Of a stretch of DNA of 64,000 nt, positions 50,138-62,900 are shown in pieces. The position numbers were made by a program, and so were the translations under genes. Every line of letters starts with the position of its first letter. Position 1 is the stretch's first letter. The stretch comes from Viscum album. Lineage: Eukaryota > Streptophyta > Magnoliopsida > Santalales > Viscaceae. The stretch lies in NCBI GenBank assembly GCA_963277665.1, contig OY728125.1, positions 1,709,976,889 through 1,710,040,888 of the forward strand, in the 5' to 3' direction. Below the pieces are notes generated by a model. It saw only the letters and a list, made by a program, of their open reading frames with translations. It had not been told where the DNA came from and searched no databases.

Positions 50138-50612
50138 ATCTCCGACCCAATTCAAACTCAAAATGTCTTAATCTTAGAAATTATTATATCATTTTTAGTT
50201 CAACCTAAATCACTCTCAGTTATATCTATGTTTATTTAGGTTGCGTTCCATAATTATTTTACATGATAAATATTTTATAATTTATTATAAAGATAATTTG
50301 ATTATCTAAAGAATAGCATATAAGAGTGACAAGACAAGTGTGAAATTATGCCACTTTTTTGTGTAGCTGATGATGATTGATTTAATAACCAACACACCAT
50401 TTTTAGGATTTTTATTCCTAGATACAGTTTTGTAAAATCCTATAACAAATTATAGTATATATATAAGGAATTTATTTGTATTAAAACCACATAATCACAA
50501 CATTATTGAAACTTTGTGATGTTATCTTATACTTAGCCATATCCCTTAGACTTGCACTCAATTTTTTCACTAATATTATCAAATATAATCCCCAAAATAA
50601 CAAATCCTCCCA
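50138..50612 (-). other. Leader/5' gag region of Ty3/gypsy element A-B
   Basis: This is interior sequence between the primer site at 50,613 and the copia insertion. No clear gag domain is readable; short frames are broken. Together with 35,483-36,661 it makes up all of the surviving interior of A-B. Confidence 0.55.
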
Positions 50613-50623
50613 CTGATACCAAC
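50613..50623 (-). other. Primer-binding site of Ty3/gypsy element A-B
   Basis: The minus strand reads GTTGGTATCAGTGG just after the LTR end GGGGACACCTCA. The TTGGTATCAG core, complementary to initiator-Met tRNA, is intact. This marks LTR B as the 5' LTR and places the interior at lower coordinates. Confidence 0.8.
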
Positions 50624-52606
50624 TGAGGTGTCCCCTGAAAAATAATAAAAATCATTATTTTACCTAAATAATCAATCCATTCACAAATAGTCCCAAAAAC
50701 TGGATACATGATTATTTAGTGTCTTGGAATATTATCTACATATATTTCTTACGTGAAAAAACATGTAAACGTTTAATTATAATTGAATAAGAATATACTC
50801 CTACCTATAATTATTATATTATATATTATCTTCATGTACTTAGGAATGAAAACATAAGAATGGGGTGAGATTAAATGCTTAGTAATGGAAAACTCATCAA
50901 CTTGTCATCAGGGGATCGATCATGAGCATATGATAAAACAAGAGCATATAGAAATAAATTATGAAAAAGAACATAACACCATAAGAGTTTTTTATAATCT
51001 ATTTTAACAAGACATGAAACCTTAAATGAGAAAACACAAAACAAAGAATAATGTTTTTGAGGAATTAGGTAATAAAAATTATCCATATATTTAAATCCAA
51101 GTTATAATGAAATGGAATGTCATGTAAGTGAAGTGTAAAACAAACTATTACACTATCATCGATATAGAAATCATACAACACTGAAGTAGAAATCATTACC
51201 CATTTCCCATAACATAGTATAGTAGACATCAGTACCTGATTCCCATGGTGGAGATGGAATAAATTCATAATTACTATAAATATAGTGGAGTAGGTATCCC
51301 TACCTGATTCCCATAAAATATTGGATCAAGTATCACTTCATGATTACTTTAGTTGAGTAATAATTAATACTCAATTTCTATAATTATATCATGAGATATA
51401 AATTCTTAACTAATAATTGGAAGGTGATGTTGTACAACACACATCAGAATCTATATATTTGTTTTCTAGTTTAAAATAATATTTTGTTATATTATAAATA
51501 ACATGAGCAATGAGAAATGGGTTTCACAACATTTCTTTATGGTATCCTTAAAATTGACCCAAAAATATATATAGGAATGAAACCTACAGCTCAATCACCC
51601 AAAATTATTATTTTATAAGTTCATTTATAGAGCATTTCATAAAAATTAATTTTTGTTAAATTATAACCTTTATATATAAATAGTATAAGATAGTGAAATA
51701 TTAAAATATTTTTTGAAATAATTTTTATCCTTTCTGTAAAATATGAACTTATAGAAACATTAAAAGTTATTTTTTAAAATTATAAATTTAATTAATTGGA
51801 ATGAAATTATTCTAAAAATCAATATTTTGAAATAAAAATCAATAATTAATCCTTGAAAATACATAAAGGTTTTAAAAGGTTTAATTAAAATCATTTTGAA
51901 AAAATTAAATTTGAAAAATAATTTTCAATAATGGATCCTTGAAAAAAATCATAAAAGTTTAAAAAATGTATAGTAAATCCATTTTAAAAACACTAAAATT
52001 TTTAAAATAAGATCAATGTTATCTCCTTTAAATGAAATAAATTTTATCAAAAGAGATGTGTAGTAGAATATAAAACATTTTATTTTGAAAGGATGTGAAA
52101 ATATTTTAAATTTCTTTTATTAGAAGCCCACATACTAAAAATAGAAATAACACATTTCCTAGAAGGATGATAAGGTAAATATAAAGGCCTCAAGATATAA
52201 AACATAATTTTATTTCCTAATTTTAAGGATAACATTATAGGGAAATGAAAATATGGGAAGGGAGTGGAAATAGGCATTAAAGATGATGTTAATTATTCTC
52301 AATAATGATATTCAGTTTATAGGGAAGAAATTAATTAAGGTGACATATTTCAATCAAAAGTTTAATTTTACCAAAATATAAACAGAAAGTACAATGAAAT
52401 TAAATATTCGGGTGGAAGAAACTAATCATGGAAGAAATAAGTTCAAGAAAAAATGGGTCTCCCTTTACCCAGTTAAAAGAGTTCTTTGCTTTGATTTAAT
52501 AATTAATGAGTCTTCGGCCCCAAACTTTAAAGAAATAACCCATACAACTTCGGTATCTTTTAAATTAAATTCCATATAAAGAAATAAAAAAATATTATAG
52601 AGACCT
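50624..52606 (-). repeat. LTR B (5' LTR of element A-B), truncated by element C-D
   Basis: Shares with LTR A, in the same order, the blocks CCATTCACAAATAGTCCCAAA (50,676, against CCATTCACAGGTAGTCTCACAA at 30,917), AATGCTTAGTAATGGAAA (50,874) and CATCAACTTGTCATCA (50,894), and CCATTTCCCATAACATAGTA (51,199). The rest of the LTR is missing because another LTR starts at 52,607. Sequence from about 52,394 to the end is richer in G+C and less clearly matched to A. Three open frames at 50.9-52.3 kb on the minus strand are LTR sequence. Confidence 0.8.
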
Positions 52607-55600
52607 TGGATTTACATACATAGATATTACAACTTTTCATATGAATATTCATTACATTGCATAAATATATTCCATAGGATCATAATAGTTTATTGTCTTT
52701 TGAGACTCTGTATATAATCTTCTTCTCTAGCGATAGATTTTCAAATTATCCCAAAAATATCATCATTTTTTGTAAACTTCATAGAGATGCCCTATATAAA
52801 ACCTCCCTTTGTAACCTATGAAGAGGAAACATATCAAAGGGTGAGATCATATCCGTATTAAGGATAAAAAAGTGATATACATAAACATAACATGAGTATA
52901 GGGGTATGAGGACATGATGATAACATATGAATACCATACCCTATGTATAAAAGATATAAATATTTAGTCATGACATAATGACTGGAATTTCATAATACAT
53001 GAATCATAAGGAAACCCAAAAACACAATTCATGAGAGAATAAAATTGGCATATGTCATAAAATTTTGGCATACACATAGTAATCGAAAATCATTTCCTTA
53101 TTAGTAAAAGGTCATTGTAAAAACATATTAGGGCACTCCATGGGGTGTAGCACCTCCTAGGAAGAACACACCACCATCCCCAGTGGCATCCTTTTCCTCA
53201 TAGTTAAATAATTTCACTCCACAAACAATCATGGTTTTCAAGGGTCACTCTTAAGACCATCATTGTGGGAAAATACCCTTACTGAATAGATTTTACACCC
53301 CATTCCATTCATGTGTATCTCATGATATATAATTATTTATATAATGAATTTCAGGAATATATTGATCCCACCCATCTTTTCTTATAACGTAAAAACTTTC
53401 TAGATCTATAATGTAACCACCATGATTGGTTATCATTTAACCACCATCACATAATGAATATAAAACATATGGGTTCTATAGGATCATAAAAAATTCATCA
53501 TATCATAATTTTTGAAATTAAATGTGTTTCATAAAAATTTCATAAAAATATATTCAATGGAAAGTAAAGAGGATTAAAAACCATTTCATTATTTCATAAA
53601 ATCAAACCCAATAGAAAAAATAATGGTGTTTCATAATCATTTTATCATGGTTTAACCCATGGCTGAGAAACAGGTTCATAAAAATCTTTTCATTTGAAAT
53701 ATAGACCATTTAGAGAAATAATAATAATCGTATCCTTTGATCACATCCTATTAAATAATAATTAACATCAAAGGATGTCATCTTAGATGGAAAATGATTT
53801 TAAAATATTACCGGGACATTTATTAAGGAAAATAGAATCTATACGTTGAAAAAAATAATTTTTAAAACTTAAAACATTATCTAAATCTTTTTATTTCAAA
53901 ATAAAATTATAAATTTACACTAAAATAATTTAAAATATTTTAAAAAAAGTATTTCGGTAAATAACCTTTCAGATTTGGGAAGGAACTTTTTTCAAAACAT
54001 TACATTTTTGAAAATAATTTTTTTAATTAACATTGAAAAATTATAATGTTCTCTTCAATTAAAATAATGTTCATGATGGTGGGAAAAAAATAATGTTATA
54101 CGTGTTAAAAAAGGATTCCTTCGAAATTTTTTATAAAATCTAAATAGGAATTGTATTTTAAAAATACATTATCATTCGTTTCAAAACAATTATAAAAATC
54201 CAAATATGGTTAAACATTTATTTATTAAATCCTTTTGGTTTTTTTTATTTTTCGAATTGTTTTTATAAAATATTGTTTTGGAAGGAAAATGGTTTTCAAC
54301 CGAAGATATAAATAAAAATGATATTTCTTAAAAACATCTTATCATTTATTTTAAGGACCAAAGAGTGTAAAATGGTACTAATATTGTAAAATACCATTAA
54401 TAAATAGTGTAGAATAACATTTATAGTTATTATTGAGAGTTAGATCATAATATTTAATCATTGGAAGAATAATCATAAATAATTGTGATAATTGATAATA
54501 TTATAACCTAAAACTCTTACCTCATTATTAACATTGGAATAATAATTCCCATGAAAGAATAAAATTAAAAGAAACATATAATATCATTAAATAAATGATA
54601 TTCATGATATAACTTGTAAAAGGGGTATTATATACACCTCATAAAATAAGATAGGTTGATAACATAACATATGACTCAATGAATGAAAATTGAGGCAAGA
54701 AACTCTAACTACAATGGCAACATTGAAACCATAAACCCCATGAAAGAGGTATCCTGAAATTGATATGTATGTATAAATAATTTTTTTGATAATAATAATA
54801 AATTAAATTCATCGGTATTATATAAACCAAATAAAAAAATATGTGGTGAGAACATAATGTCTCTCATAGAAGTAAAAAATAAGATGGTAATCCCTTACCT
54901 TAAGTCTTGAATTCCTTCGTATGCATTCGAAAATATTGTATATAAATATTAGTTTGTAATAAATCTATTAATGAACCACAATCTTTTATATCATACCATA
55001 TTTGACTTCCTTATGACCTTTTGAATCTTGTTTATTAACAATTTCTTTTTAAACTGACATTTCAGGTAATAACTGTTTTTTATTTCGTGTATTTTTTGAT
55101 ATGCTGTTATTTTTTGTCCTAATAATTTTATCATGATTATAAAATATCCAGAAAAATTATCATGAAAAATTATCATACTTATAAATCAATTATACTTTGA
55201 AAACCAGTCATGAATTATCATTTTGTGAAATTATATATGTTACAATCCTGGAGACAGTAGGTCATACGTATGCATTAATAATGTTTCCATTTTCCTACAA
55301 TCATTATAGAAATAAGGTAACAAATAAAATGACATATTATTTTTATTGAATGTAAAATATTTCATTAAAATCTTAATTATATCATTTATATCACATATAT
55401 TCATTAACTTTATCTTTATTATCTCTCATTTATAATGTTAGTGAAAATGAATCACATCACTTCATGAGACAGTGGTCTGTCAAACACACGAATGGGGTTA
55501 CGGTATCGCCTATGAAATGGAAGTTAAAAGGGTGTATATGATATAATTAGTTGGGAGCTATATTTAAGTCCTAAATATAATATATATATTTTATATAGAT

Positions 55601-57346
55601 TATTATACCAAACTTTGAATGGTGGTAATAAAAAAAATAATAACATTGTTTCATGAGGAAGTAGTCCTTCATACACATGAATAAATATTTTATAACCATT
55701 TATATGGATGTGAACATAGTTTAACATCATTCCATTAAAAAACATATCAGTGTAAGGATGATATTGTGGTTATTATATTGTCATATTTTAATAATAATTG
55801 AACAATGTGGAGGAAGAAATAAAATTAAAAAGTACGGTGAAGAACATTTCTTATTCCTCATGTAACCTCATTAACTTTGAACCAAAAGCCTTCCTAGGTT
55901 GAATTTATTATGAAAATAAGACTTCTATACTCATAGGGGTAATTTGGGATGTTTTTTTGGTAGGTATTTACTGAACCAAAAAAACTTACGGTGTGAAGAA
56001 GGGTGGAGAGGAGTGGCCTTTTACAATTGAGGAGTGGGATTTTGTAAATACCAAAAAATATTCAATAATGGGTGGTTACTCTAACCTCATGTGGCTCAAA
56101 AACTGATAAATAATGGAGGGTATCGATGATATGGTCAATAAACACCTCCACCGAAAAAAATTCCAAACATGTTATTCCTTACCATTTAATTTTTTTTTCA
56201 TTTCTACTATTTTAATTTTCACCATGGTAACTAGTTTTTTTAACTGAGGTCATTTATACTTTATGAATAATATAAAATGATATTTATTATATAACTTAAA
56301 AATATTTATTATAAATATAAAATTCAATTTATTAAATTAAAATTTTATGTTTGGGTAAATTTAATTTTAACACAAGCGCACGTAATGTGAAAAAGCTTAT
56401 TTTAACCTTAATCACATTAACAAAAATTTACTTTTTTAAATAATTTTTATAGTCAAAACATTTGTTAAACATATTAGATAATAAAAATTATTATTATTAA
56501 AAAAATTGAATCCATTTTGAAAATTTTAATTCATATTAGTGAAAAAATTTAATTTAAAATTAATCTGGAAGATACAACGAGAAAGTTGGGTTTCAAAGAA
56601 AAAAATGTTCAAAAGTTTATCAACTTTTAATTAAAAATTCAGTGTGAAAATTATTATAATGACCTAAATTAGATTAATAGATATATTATTGAACAAATTT
56701 TACTTTAATACCAATTTAATATATAATCTTATTCTATAAATTATTTAAAATAAAAGGCAGTTTTCAGTTAAAATAAAGAATTTTTCATTATTAATCAAAA
56801 ATTAATTTTTTTAGAAAATTATCATAAAATCACCATATTGTAATTTTGAAATAAATATTTCAAACAAAAAATTAACAATTTATATTTTATTAAATACTAA
56901 AAAATTAATTTTATTATTGTTCATGAAAATAAATAAATAGAATAGGTTTTTAGAAAATTTGGTTTTTTTGAAATATATAAATATTTAATTAAAAAATTAA
57001 TTACTTTTTATAAAAATGTATTCATTATATAAATTAGTTATAAATAATATTTAAAATATATTTATTCTTATTTATTTCACTAATTCTATGTCTATTTAAT
57101 AATTGTCTTTTTTTAAGTAATAATATTAAATATTTTTCATGGTTCGTTAAAACTCGATGTTGTGTGTAGCATAAGCTAAAATTGTTGTTACGTGTGATAC
57201 AAGATAAAATAAGTATTAACTCAAATTAAAGACAAAATAAAATTTTTGTATAACATAAAATAAAATCAATATTTCATGTAATGAATAATATAGAAAAGAT
57301 TAAATTTATTTGAATGAGATATATAACATTATATCAGAGTGTTACA
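52607..57346 (-). repeat. LTR C (3' LTR of element C-D), about 4.7 kb
   Basis: On the minus strand it starts TGTAACACTCTGATATAATG at 57,346, right after the polypurine tract, and ends GTATGTAAATCCA. Matches to D in the same order include the block with CATAATAGTTTATTGTCTTT (52,681, against 60,013), the ACTCCATGGGGTGTAGCACC block (53,134, against 60,470), GAGTGGCCTTTTACAATTGA (56,011, against 63,532) and GCGCACGTAATGTG (56,376, against 63,916). It contains three ~195-bp subrepeats at 55,230-55,690. No gene is present. Confidence 0.9.
55230..55690 (-). repeat. ~195-bp subrepeats inside LTR C
   Basis: The core CATCACTTCATGAGACAGTGG and its variants, followed by TC-TACAxACG-ATG, recur near 55,247, 55,448 and 55,645. 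Equivalent copies lie in LTR D (62,580, 62,768, 62,970, 63,150), A (33,605, 33,790) and, inverted, E (41,095, 41,295). They fall downstream of the TATA position in the presumed transcribed part. Confidence 0.75.
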
Positions 57347-57366
57347 TTCTACCCCCCATAAAATAA
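57347..57366 (-). other. Polypurine tract of element C-D
   Basis: The minus strand reads TTTTATGGGGGGTAGAA directly before the LTR start TGTAACAC. The G6 run is the best preserved polypurine tract in the window and fixes both orientation and LTR border. Confidence 0.85.
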
Positions 57367-57379
57367 TTTTTTTCCTCAA

Positions 57380-57840
57380 GATTCATCACTTTGGTGCCAG
57401 AAACTAAGGATAATTATACCTCATTATGTCCTTGTCTTTCTATGTATCTTCATCAACCTAGTGTCTTATCCACAAAACACTAAATTTGTGAGTGTTCTCA
57501 TTTTGTATGACATTCACTATTTGATCCAGATTCTCTACTGGTTATTCAACATAAGAAATATCATGTTCTAGTTGTATGACCTCAGAGTTCATTATATGTG
57601 ATGGATCGGGTATATACCTCCTAAATATTGATACATGGATCATATCAGGAACCAAATAGAGGTTTGGTGGAAGACCCAAATGATAGGTTACCATCCCCAT
57701 ATGATGAATAATTCCAAAGGGACTAATTTACCAAGGTCTTAACATTCCTTTGTATTTTATGTGCAATTTCATTCTTTAGTGGTGGTTTGATAAATTTTTA
57801 CTTATCTATTACTCTAAAAAATATTATTAATTTTTTTTAT
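57380..57840 (-). pseudogene. Ty3/gypsy integrase C-terminal remnant (element C-D)
   Basis: On the minus strand, near 57,740 downward: SPFGIIHHMGMVTYHLGLPP, then MIHVSIFRRYIPDPSHIMN, then VIQLEHDISYVE, NENTHKFSVLWIRH and VDEDT. This is the integrase tail and linker typical of Del/Tekay-like Ty3/gypsy elements (the Y-I-P-D-P-S-H block is diagnostic). It is the same type as in the first element at 4.2-4.5 kb. The coding end runs into the polypurine tract. The catalytic core upstream is not recognisable. Confidence 0.9.
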
Positions 57841-58850
57841 GATGGAAATAAAACTAGTTCACAATATCTATAATAGAAAGATATGTAATTCCTTCTATCT
57901 ATAGTAAAAAAAATTAATCACTGGTTGTCTAATATAGATGATCTTTCATATGGTGAAGTAATACATTAATTTGTAAAACCTCATCCAAAGTTAAACTTCA
58001 ATCATTCCATAAAAGTAAAACAATATAATCCTTCTACAATTCAATATTTAAAAATAAAGACTCAAAATTTATAAAAATATACATACCATTAATCCCCCAT
58101 AAATAATAAAGTATATTTTCCTTATCACAAACCAAACAGGTGAATACATTCATCATATATTCTCTTGAAACATAGTTATAACTTGATTAAACATAAAAAA
58201 TTATTGAAATCATACATTCTTTCTTATTCCTTATAGCCAACTCAGTAATAAATTTCTCTAAAAAAATAGAGATGGAAATAAATAATTCTCATTCCTTACA
58301 TAAAACAAATATTAACGGATATAAAAAATTGATGTAAACTCCATCAATGAGAAAATTAACAACTTTTTTAAAAAAAATGATTAATCTGTTCTAAGTAAAT
58401 CAATACTATCTAATTGAATTATTCATATCTATCTTCTCTTTATCCCAAAATCATTATCTCACCATTAGGAACATATTATGGGTTATTTTCACTGAATCGT
58501 GTGTTTTCCCACCAAAGGTAACATTTCCATTAAATCACTTCTCATATTCATTAGTACCATTTTATATATTCTTTCAAGTATTTAATGAAAACATAATACA
58601 AAAAATTAATTATAAATTTTATGACTCCTTTAACATAATTGTTTAATTCTAATAAATAGACACTTTTTCATTCCAATTCATTCCTAAAACATTAACTATG
58701 ATTCATCATCTTATTCCTTAATACATAATTCCAGTAATATAAAATATGAATCATGACATAACTTTCCTCAAAATCAGTTTAATCATGTTTCTTAAATTTT
58801 ATTTAAAAAGTCTATTAGAATATCCCATACCTTTTACATGTCATTCGCAG
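57841..58850 (-). pseudogene. Decayed interior of element C-D, pol mostly deleted
   Basis: About 1 kb between gag and the integrase tail. Protease, RT, RNase H and integrase core would need far more space, so a large deletion lies here. The minus-strand reading is fragmentary (for example NNPYVPNGEIMILG in a broken frame near 58,450-58,490) and gives no secure domain. Confidence 0.5.
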
Positions 58851-59937
58851 TATCGTTATCATTAATATAAAAACCATTACTCATGCAGCCTTGATGATTA
58901 TCTTCTTGAGCATTTCCCTTTAGACATTGATTTTCATAATGTCTATACCTTCCAAATTTAAAACATTCAATAATTTATGATACCTTAAATAATCAATTAT
59001 TTTCATCCATTGTGTTAACTAAACATTCATTTTTTCCTTTTCATTTACACTCTTTGTTTTCTTCTTTTCCACACCCAAAACATCTTCTTTTCCCTATGAG
59101 ATATTCCCTTGAGTTCTTATTCCAACATTTTCAACAAATAGGAAACTGAATCTTCTATCCTATATGGTTTCCACTACCTGAACTCTCAATGACCTATATC
59201 CTTCTCTTCATTAGTGAGTCTAAAAGTTCTTTAAGGTAAAAATTTAAAATCCTATTTTATGATAAATGATTTGGTATAATCAAAAAACCATTCACTCCAA
59301 TTATCATCCCGTTCAGCATCTCATCTAAAAATTTTATATCATATTCAACATTAACCCAGTTTCTTCAAGTTCCAACCATTGAATAAAACTAAAAATAATT
59401 GTGTGAAAAACACCAATCATAGTGTAAAATTATATAAACATGGAAAATAACTTATAGGATTTATAAATTAAAAAACCTTCTTTTAAATCAATGAAACATT
59501 AGGTTTATCCTTGGTCATTAATATTCATTATCTATTTAAATATTTTATGATGGTTCACTAATAGTTTTTTAATTTCAAAAGCATATCCCTCGGGAATGTC
59601 AAACTTAGTGTACAGAAAGGACCAATTCCCTACATTAGGTGATGATCATGTCGAGATAAATGTGTCTTTTTGGGATTTATTACCCCTAGGTACTTATAGT
59701 CTTGTGACACATCCACTTGTAGTATCCATACAGGGATGTAATTTCTCAGAAACCACTTGCACTATCATTTTCCTAAATTCTATTACATTTTCCTATACTT
59801 TAACCCATACATATACATATCCTTAGAGAGATCAGTAGACAAATCCTTAGAAATATCCATATGTATATCACTAAATATTTATCATCATAGTTTAAAATGG
59901 TTAACTAAACATTTCCTTTAATACTAACTATAGTTAT
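58851..59937 (-). pseudogene. Ty3/gypsy gag remnant with two zinc knuckles (element C-D)
   Basis: The minus strand at 59,048-59,157 reads IQFPIC-KCWNKNSREYLIG and KRRCFGCGKEENKECK, the first knuckle region with C-x2-C kept. About 45 codons on, at 58,885-58,950, a second one reads ECFKFGRYRHYENQCLKGN, with Cys-2 changed to Phe. Gag upstream (59,170-59,937) is badly eroded. The first knuckle aligns with that of element A-B at 36.3 kb, which shows one family. A 76-codon plus-strand open frame at 59,596-59,826 is antisense to this region. Confidence 0.8.
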
Positions 59938-62900
59938 CCAAGATTTACATAAATAGATATTACATCTTTTTAGATGAATATTGAATTAATTACACAATAA
60001 CATTCATGAGGACCATAATAGTTTACTGTCTTTGGAGACTAAGTAAATAATCTTATTATCTAGAGAAATATATTAAATATTTTCCATAATGATATTCCCA
60101 TTTATTAATCTTCAAATACATTCCATATATAAAACCATTCTGTATAACCTGGGGATAGGAAACATACGAAAGGGTAAGATTAGATTCTCAATAAGGGTAC
60201 ACAATGGAAATACATAAACATAATGTGACCATACGAGTATGAGTATGTAATAATAAAATATTAAAACTATACCCTACATATCAAAGATCAAAATATTGAG
60301 TCAGGAAATAAAGTTTAGATGTTTATAAGAGATGAATCGTAATTGAATAAACTAGCATGAGTCATTAGAGAATAAAATTGGCATAAGACATAGAATTGTG
60401 TCATACACATAATCATAGAAAATTATTTACTTTGTATTCATGGATCATTTTGAAAAATTATTAGGGAACTCCATGGGAGGCTACACCTCCTTGGTAGGAC
60501 AGAACACCATCCTCAGCGGAATACCTTTCCCCATATTGGAATGGATTCAATCTGAAAACCAACATAGTAGTCAAGGTTTACTCCCAATAGCATCATTGTA
60601 GAAAAATTACCTTATTGAGCCATGTTTACTCCCTATTTTTGTCCTATATATATCTTGAGATATAAATCTTTATCCAATTCATTAGAGATATATATAGGTC
60701 CCACCTATCATTGGAAATAAAGTAACCACAGTCCTTTGTTATAACATAACCATCGTCCTTGTTTATAACATAACTACCATTACATAATGAAAATAAAAAA
60801 TATGTGATATTTAAGATCATAGAACATTCAACATATAAAAACCCATGAAATGAAATGGGTTTTAAAAAAAATTTATCATAAAATAACCTGTTGAAAACAA
60901 ATAGTTTTCATAATCATTTCATCATTTAATCAAAGAATAACCCATGGAAAAATAAATAGCATTCATAGGAATTTTATCGTTCTTTAACCCATGGAAGAGA
61001 AACTATTTTCATTAAAGTATTTTCATTATAAATATAAACTATTCAAATAAAGAAGAATAAGTGTATCCTTGGATCATATCTCCAGTAAACCATAAGTAAC
61101 ATCAAAGGATTTTAACTTAGATAGAAAATTATTTTGAAAGATAACTTTGGAAATTTCATGAGAAGAATAGACTTTACACATTGAAAAAAAAGCCTTTTTA
61201 AAACATAAAATTTTATTAAAATGTTTTAATTTTAAAACAACCATTTAAACTTATACAGAAAGCTTTAAAAATATTTTAAAACTTTTTTTGAAGAAAATAA
61301 TATTTTCAGTTTGGAAAAAAAAATTAAAGATAAAAAATTATGAAATAATTTTCCTTTAAAGTAACCCTAAAAAATTATAATGTATTCTTAAAATAAAATA
61401 ATGTTCATAATGTTAGTAAATTATGTTCACGTCATGCATGTTGAAACAAATATTCCTTTCACATTTTAAGTAAAACCCAAAAATCATTGTTTCTAGAAAA
61501 AGACATGAAGATTCTATTTAAAAAAATAAAAAATGCTAACAATGGATAAAATTTTCTTCAATAAATCATTTTTATAATGTTAAAAATATTTTTGTACTAA
61601 TTTTTAGAGAACATGATTTTGGAAAAGAATAGGTTTTTGATCGAAGAGAGAAAAAAAGAAAATATTTCTTAAAAACATCTTCTCAGTTATTTAAAGTACA
61701 AAAGAGTGTGAAAATGGTACTATTACTTGAATATATAATTAATAAACATTGGATAATAAAATTCATGAGAATTATTGAGAGTTAGACTATAATATTTCAT
61801 CATTGTAATACTAATCATAAACATTACTAATAAATGATGATATTGTAACATACAACTCTTACCACTGTGGTGTCTTTGGAATCATAATTGCTATGAAATA
61901 ATATGATTAAATAAAACATTTAATATCATTAAAATAATTATATCCCTGATATGAAATATAATAGGATCTGTATATAAACCTCATAAAATATTATAGTTTC
62001 ATAACATGATATATGTATTAAAGAAGGAAAACTAAGATAATAATCCCCTACCACTTTAGTAACATTGAATTGTAATCCCCGTGAAATAGGTATAAAAAAA
62101 TGATAATTTAATTACCCATAATATTAATTATAATCATTATAAAATAAATTCATGTTTTTTATATACACCACATATAACAAATGGGTGGTTATTATGGAAT
62201 GTGTGTCACAGAAATAAGAAGTGAGATGAAAATCCCTTACCTTAGGTTTTAACTTCTTTCGTACACGTCCAAATATCCTTTATAATAAATATAATTATAT
62301 TATAAATCATTTACATAACAATAAATATTTTTATCATTCCATATATTATTTCATTATCACTTTTTACCCATTATTTATTAATTTCTTGTAAAAATCACAT
62401 TTCATGTAATAACAACTTTTCTTTTCATATATGTTTTGATTTTTCATTTTTTTACTTCCACCTAATTTGATAATGGTTAAATCATCTATAGAATGATAAT
62501 AATTAAGTAATTATCATATTTATATTTAAATTATACATTTATGAGCAATCATTAAATATGTTTTTGGGAAATTAATTATGTTATGATCATGCATATGGTA
62601 TGTCATACGTACATATGAGTAACTTTTCCATTTTTCATAAATCATTATGGAAGGGAGGTAATTGTTATGTTATCATTATAGATTTAGTATAGTATCATAA
62701 GTACCATATTATTCCCCTAAATATTCTTATACATTTCATATATGTGGTGTGGTGATGAAAAGAGAGTCGCACCACTTTGTAATGGTGGTAGTCCACACAT
62801 TCACAAACAATGTTACCATCATTCAGTGAGTAAAAAGGTAAGAAATGAAAAAGATATATTATAATTAAAAAATGATAAATATTTCATGAATATAATAATT

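Larger units (their letters stand above)
30862..52606 (-). mobile_element. Ty3/gypsy element A-B, pol-less, with nested insertions
   Basis: Minus-strand order: LTR B (from 50,624), primer site, leader to 50,138, then after the nested copia, gag with zinc knuckle, a polypurine-like tract at 35,483, and LTR A. LTRs A and B share blocks in the same order and orientation. Once the insert is removed, only about 1.7 kb of interior remains. No protease, RT, RNase H or integrase is recognisable. The element inserted into the ~168-bp satellite; TGATA (30,857-30,861) is the left target candidate. Its outer right end would lie beyond the window, because element C-D cuts LTR B. Confidence 0.75.
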
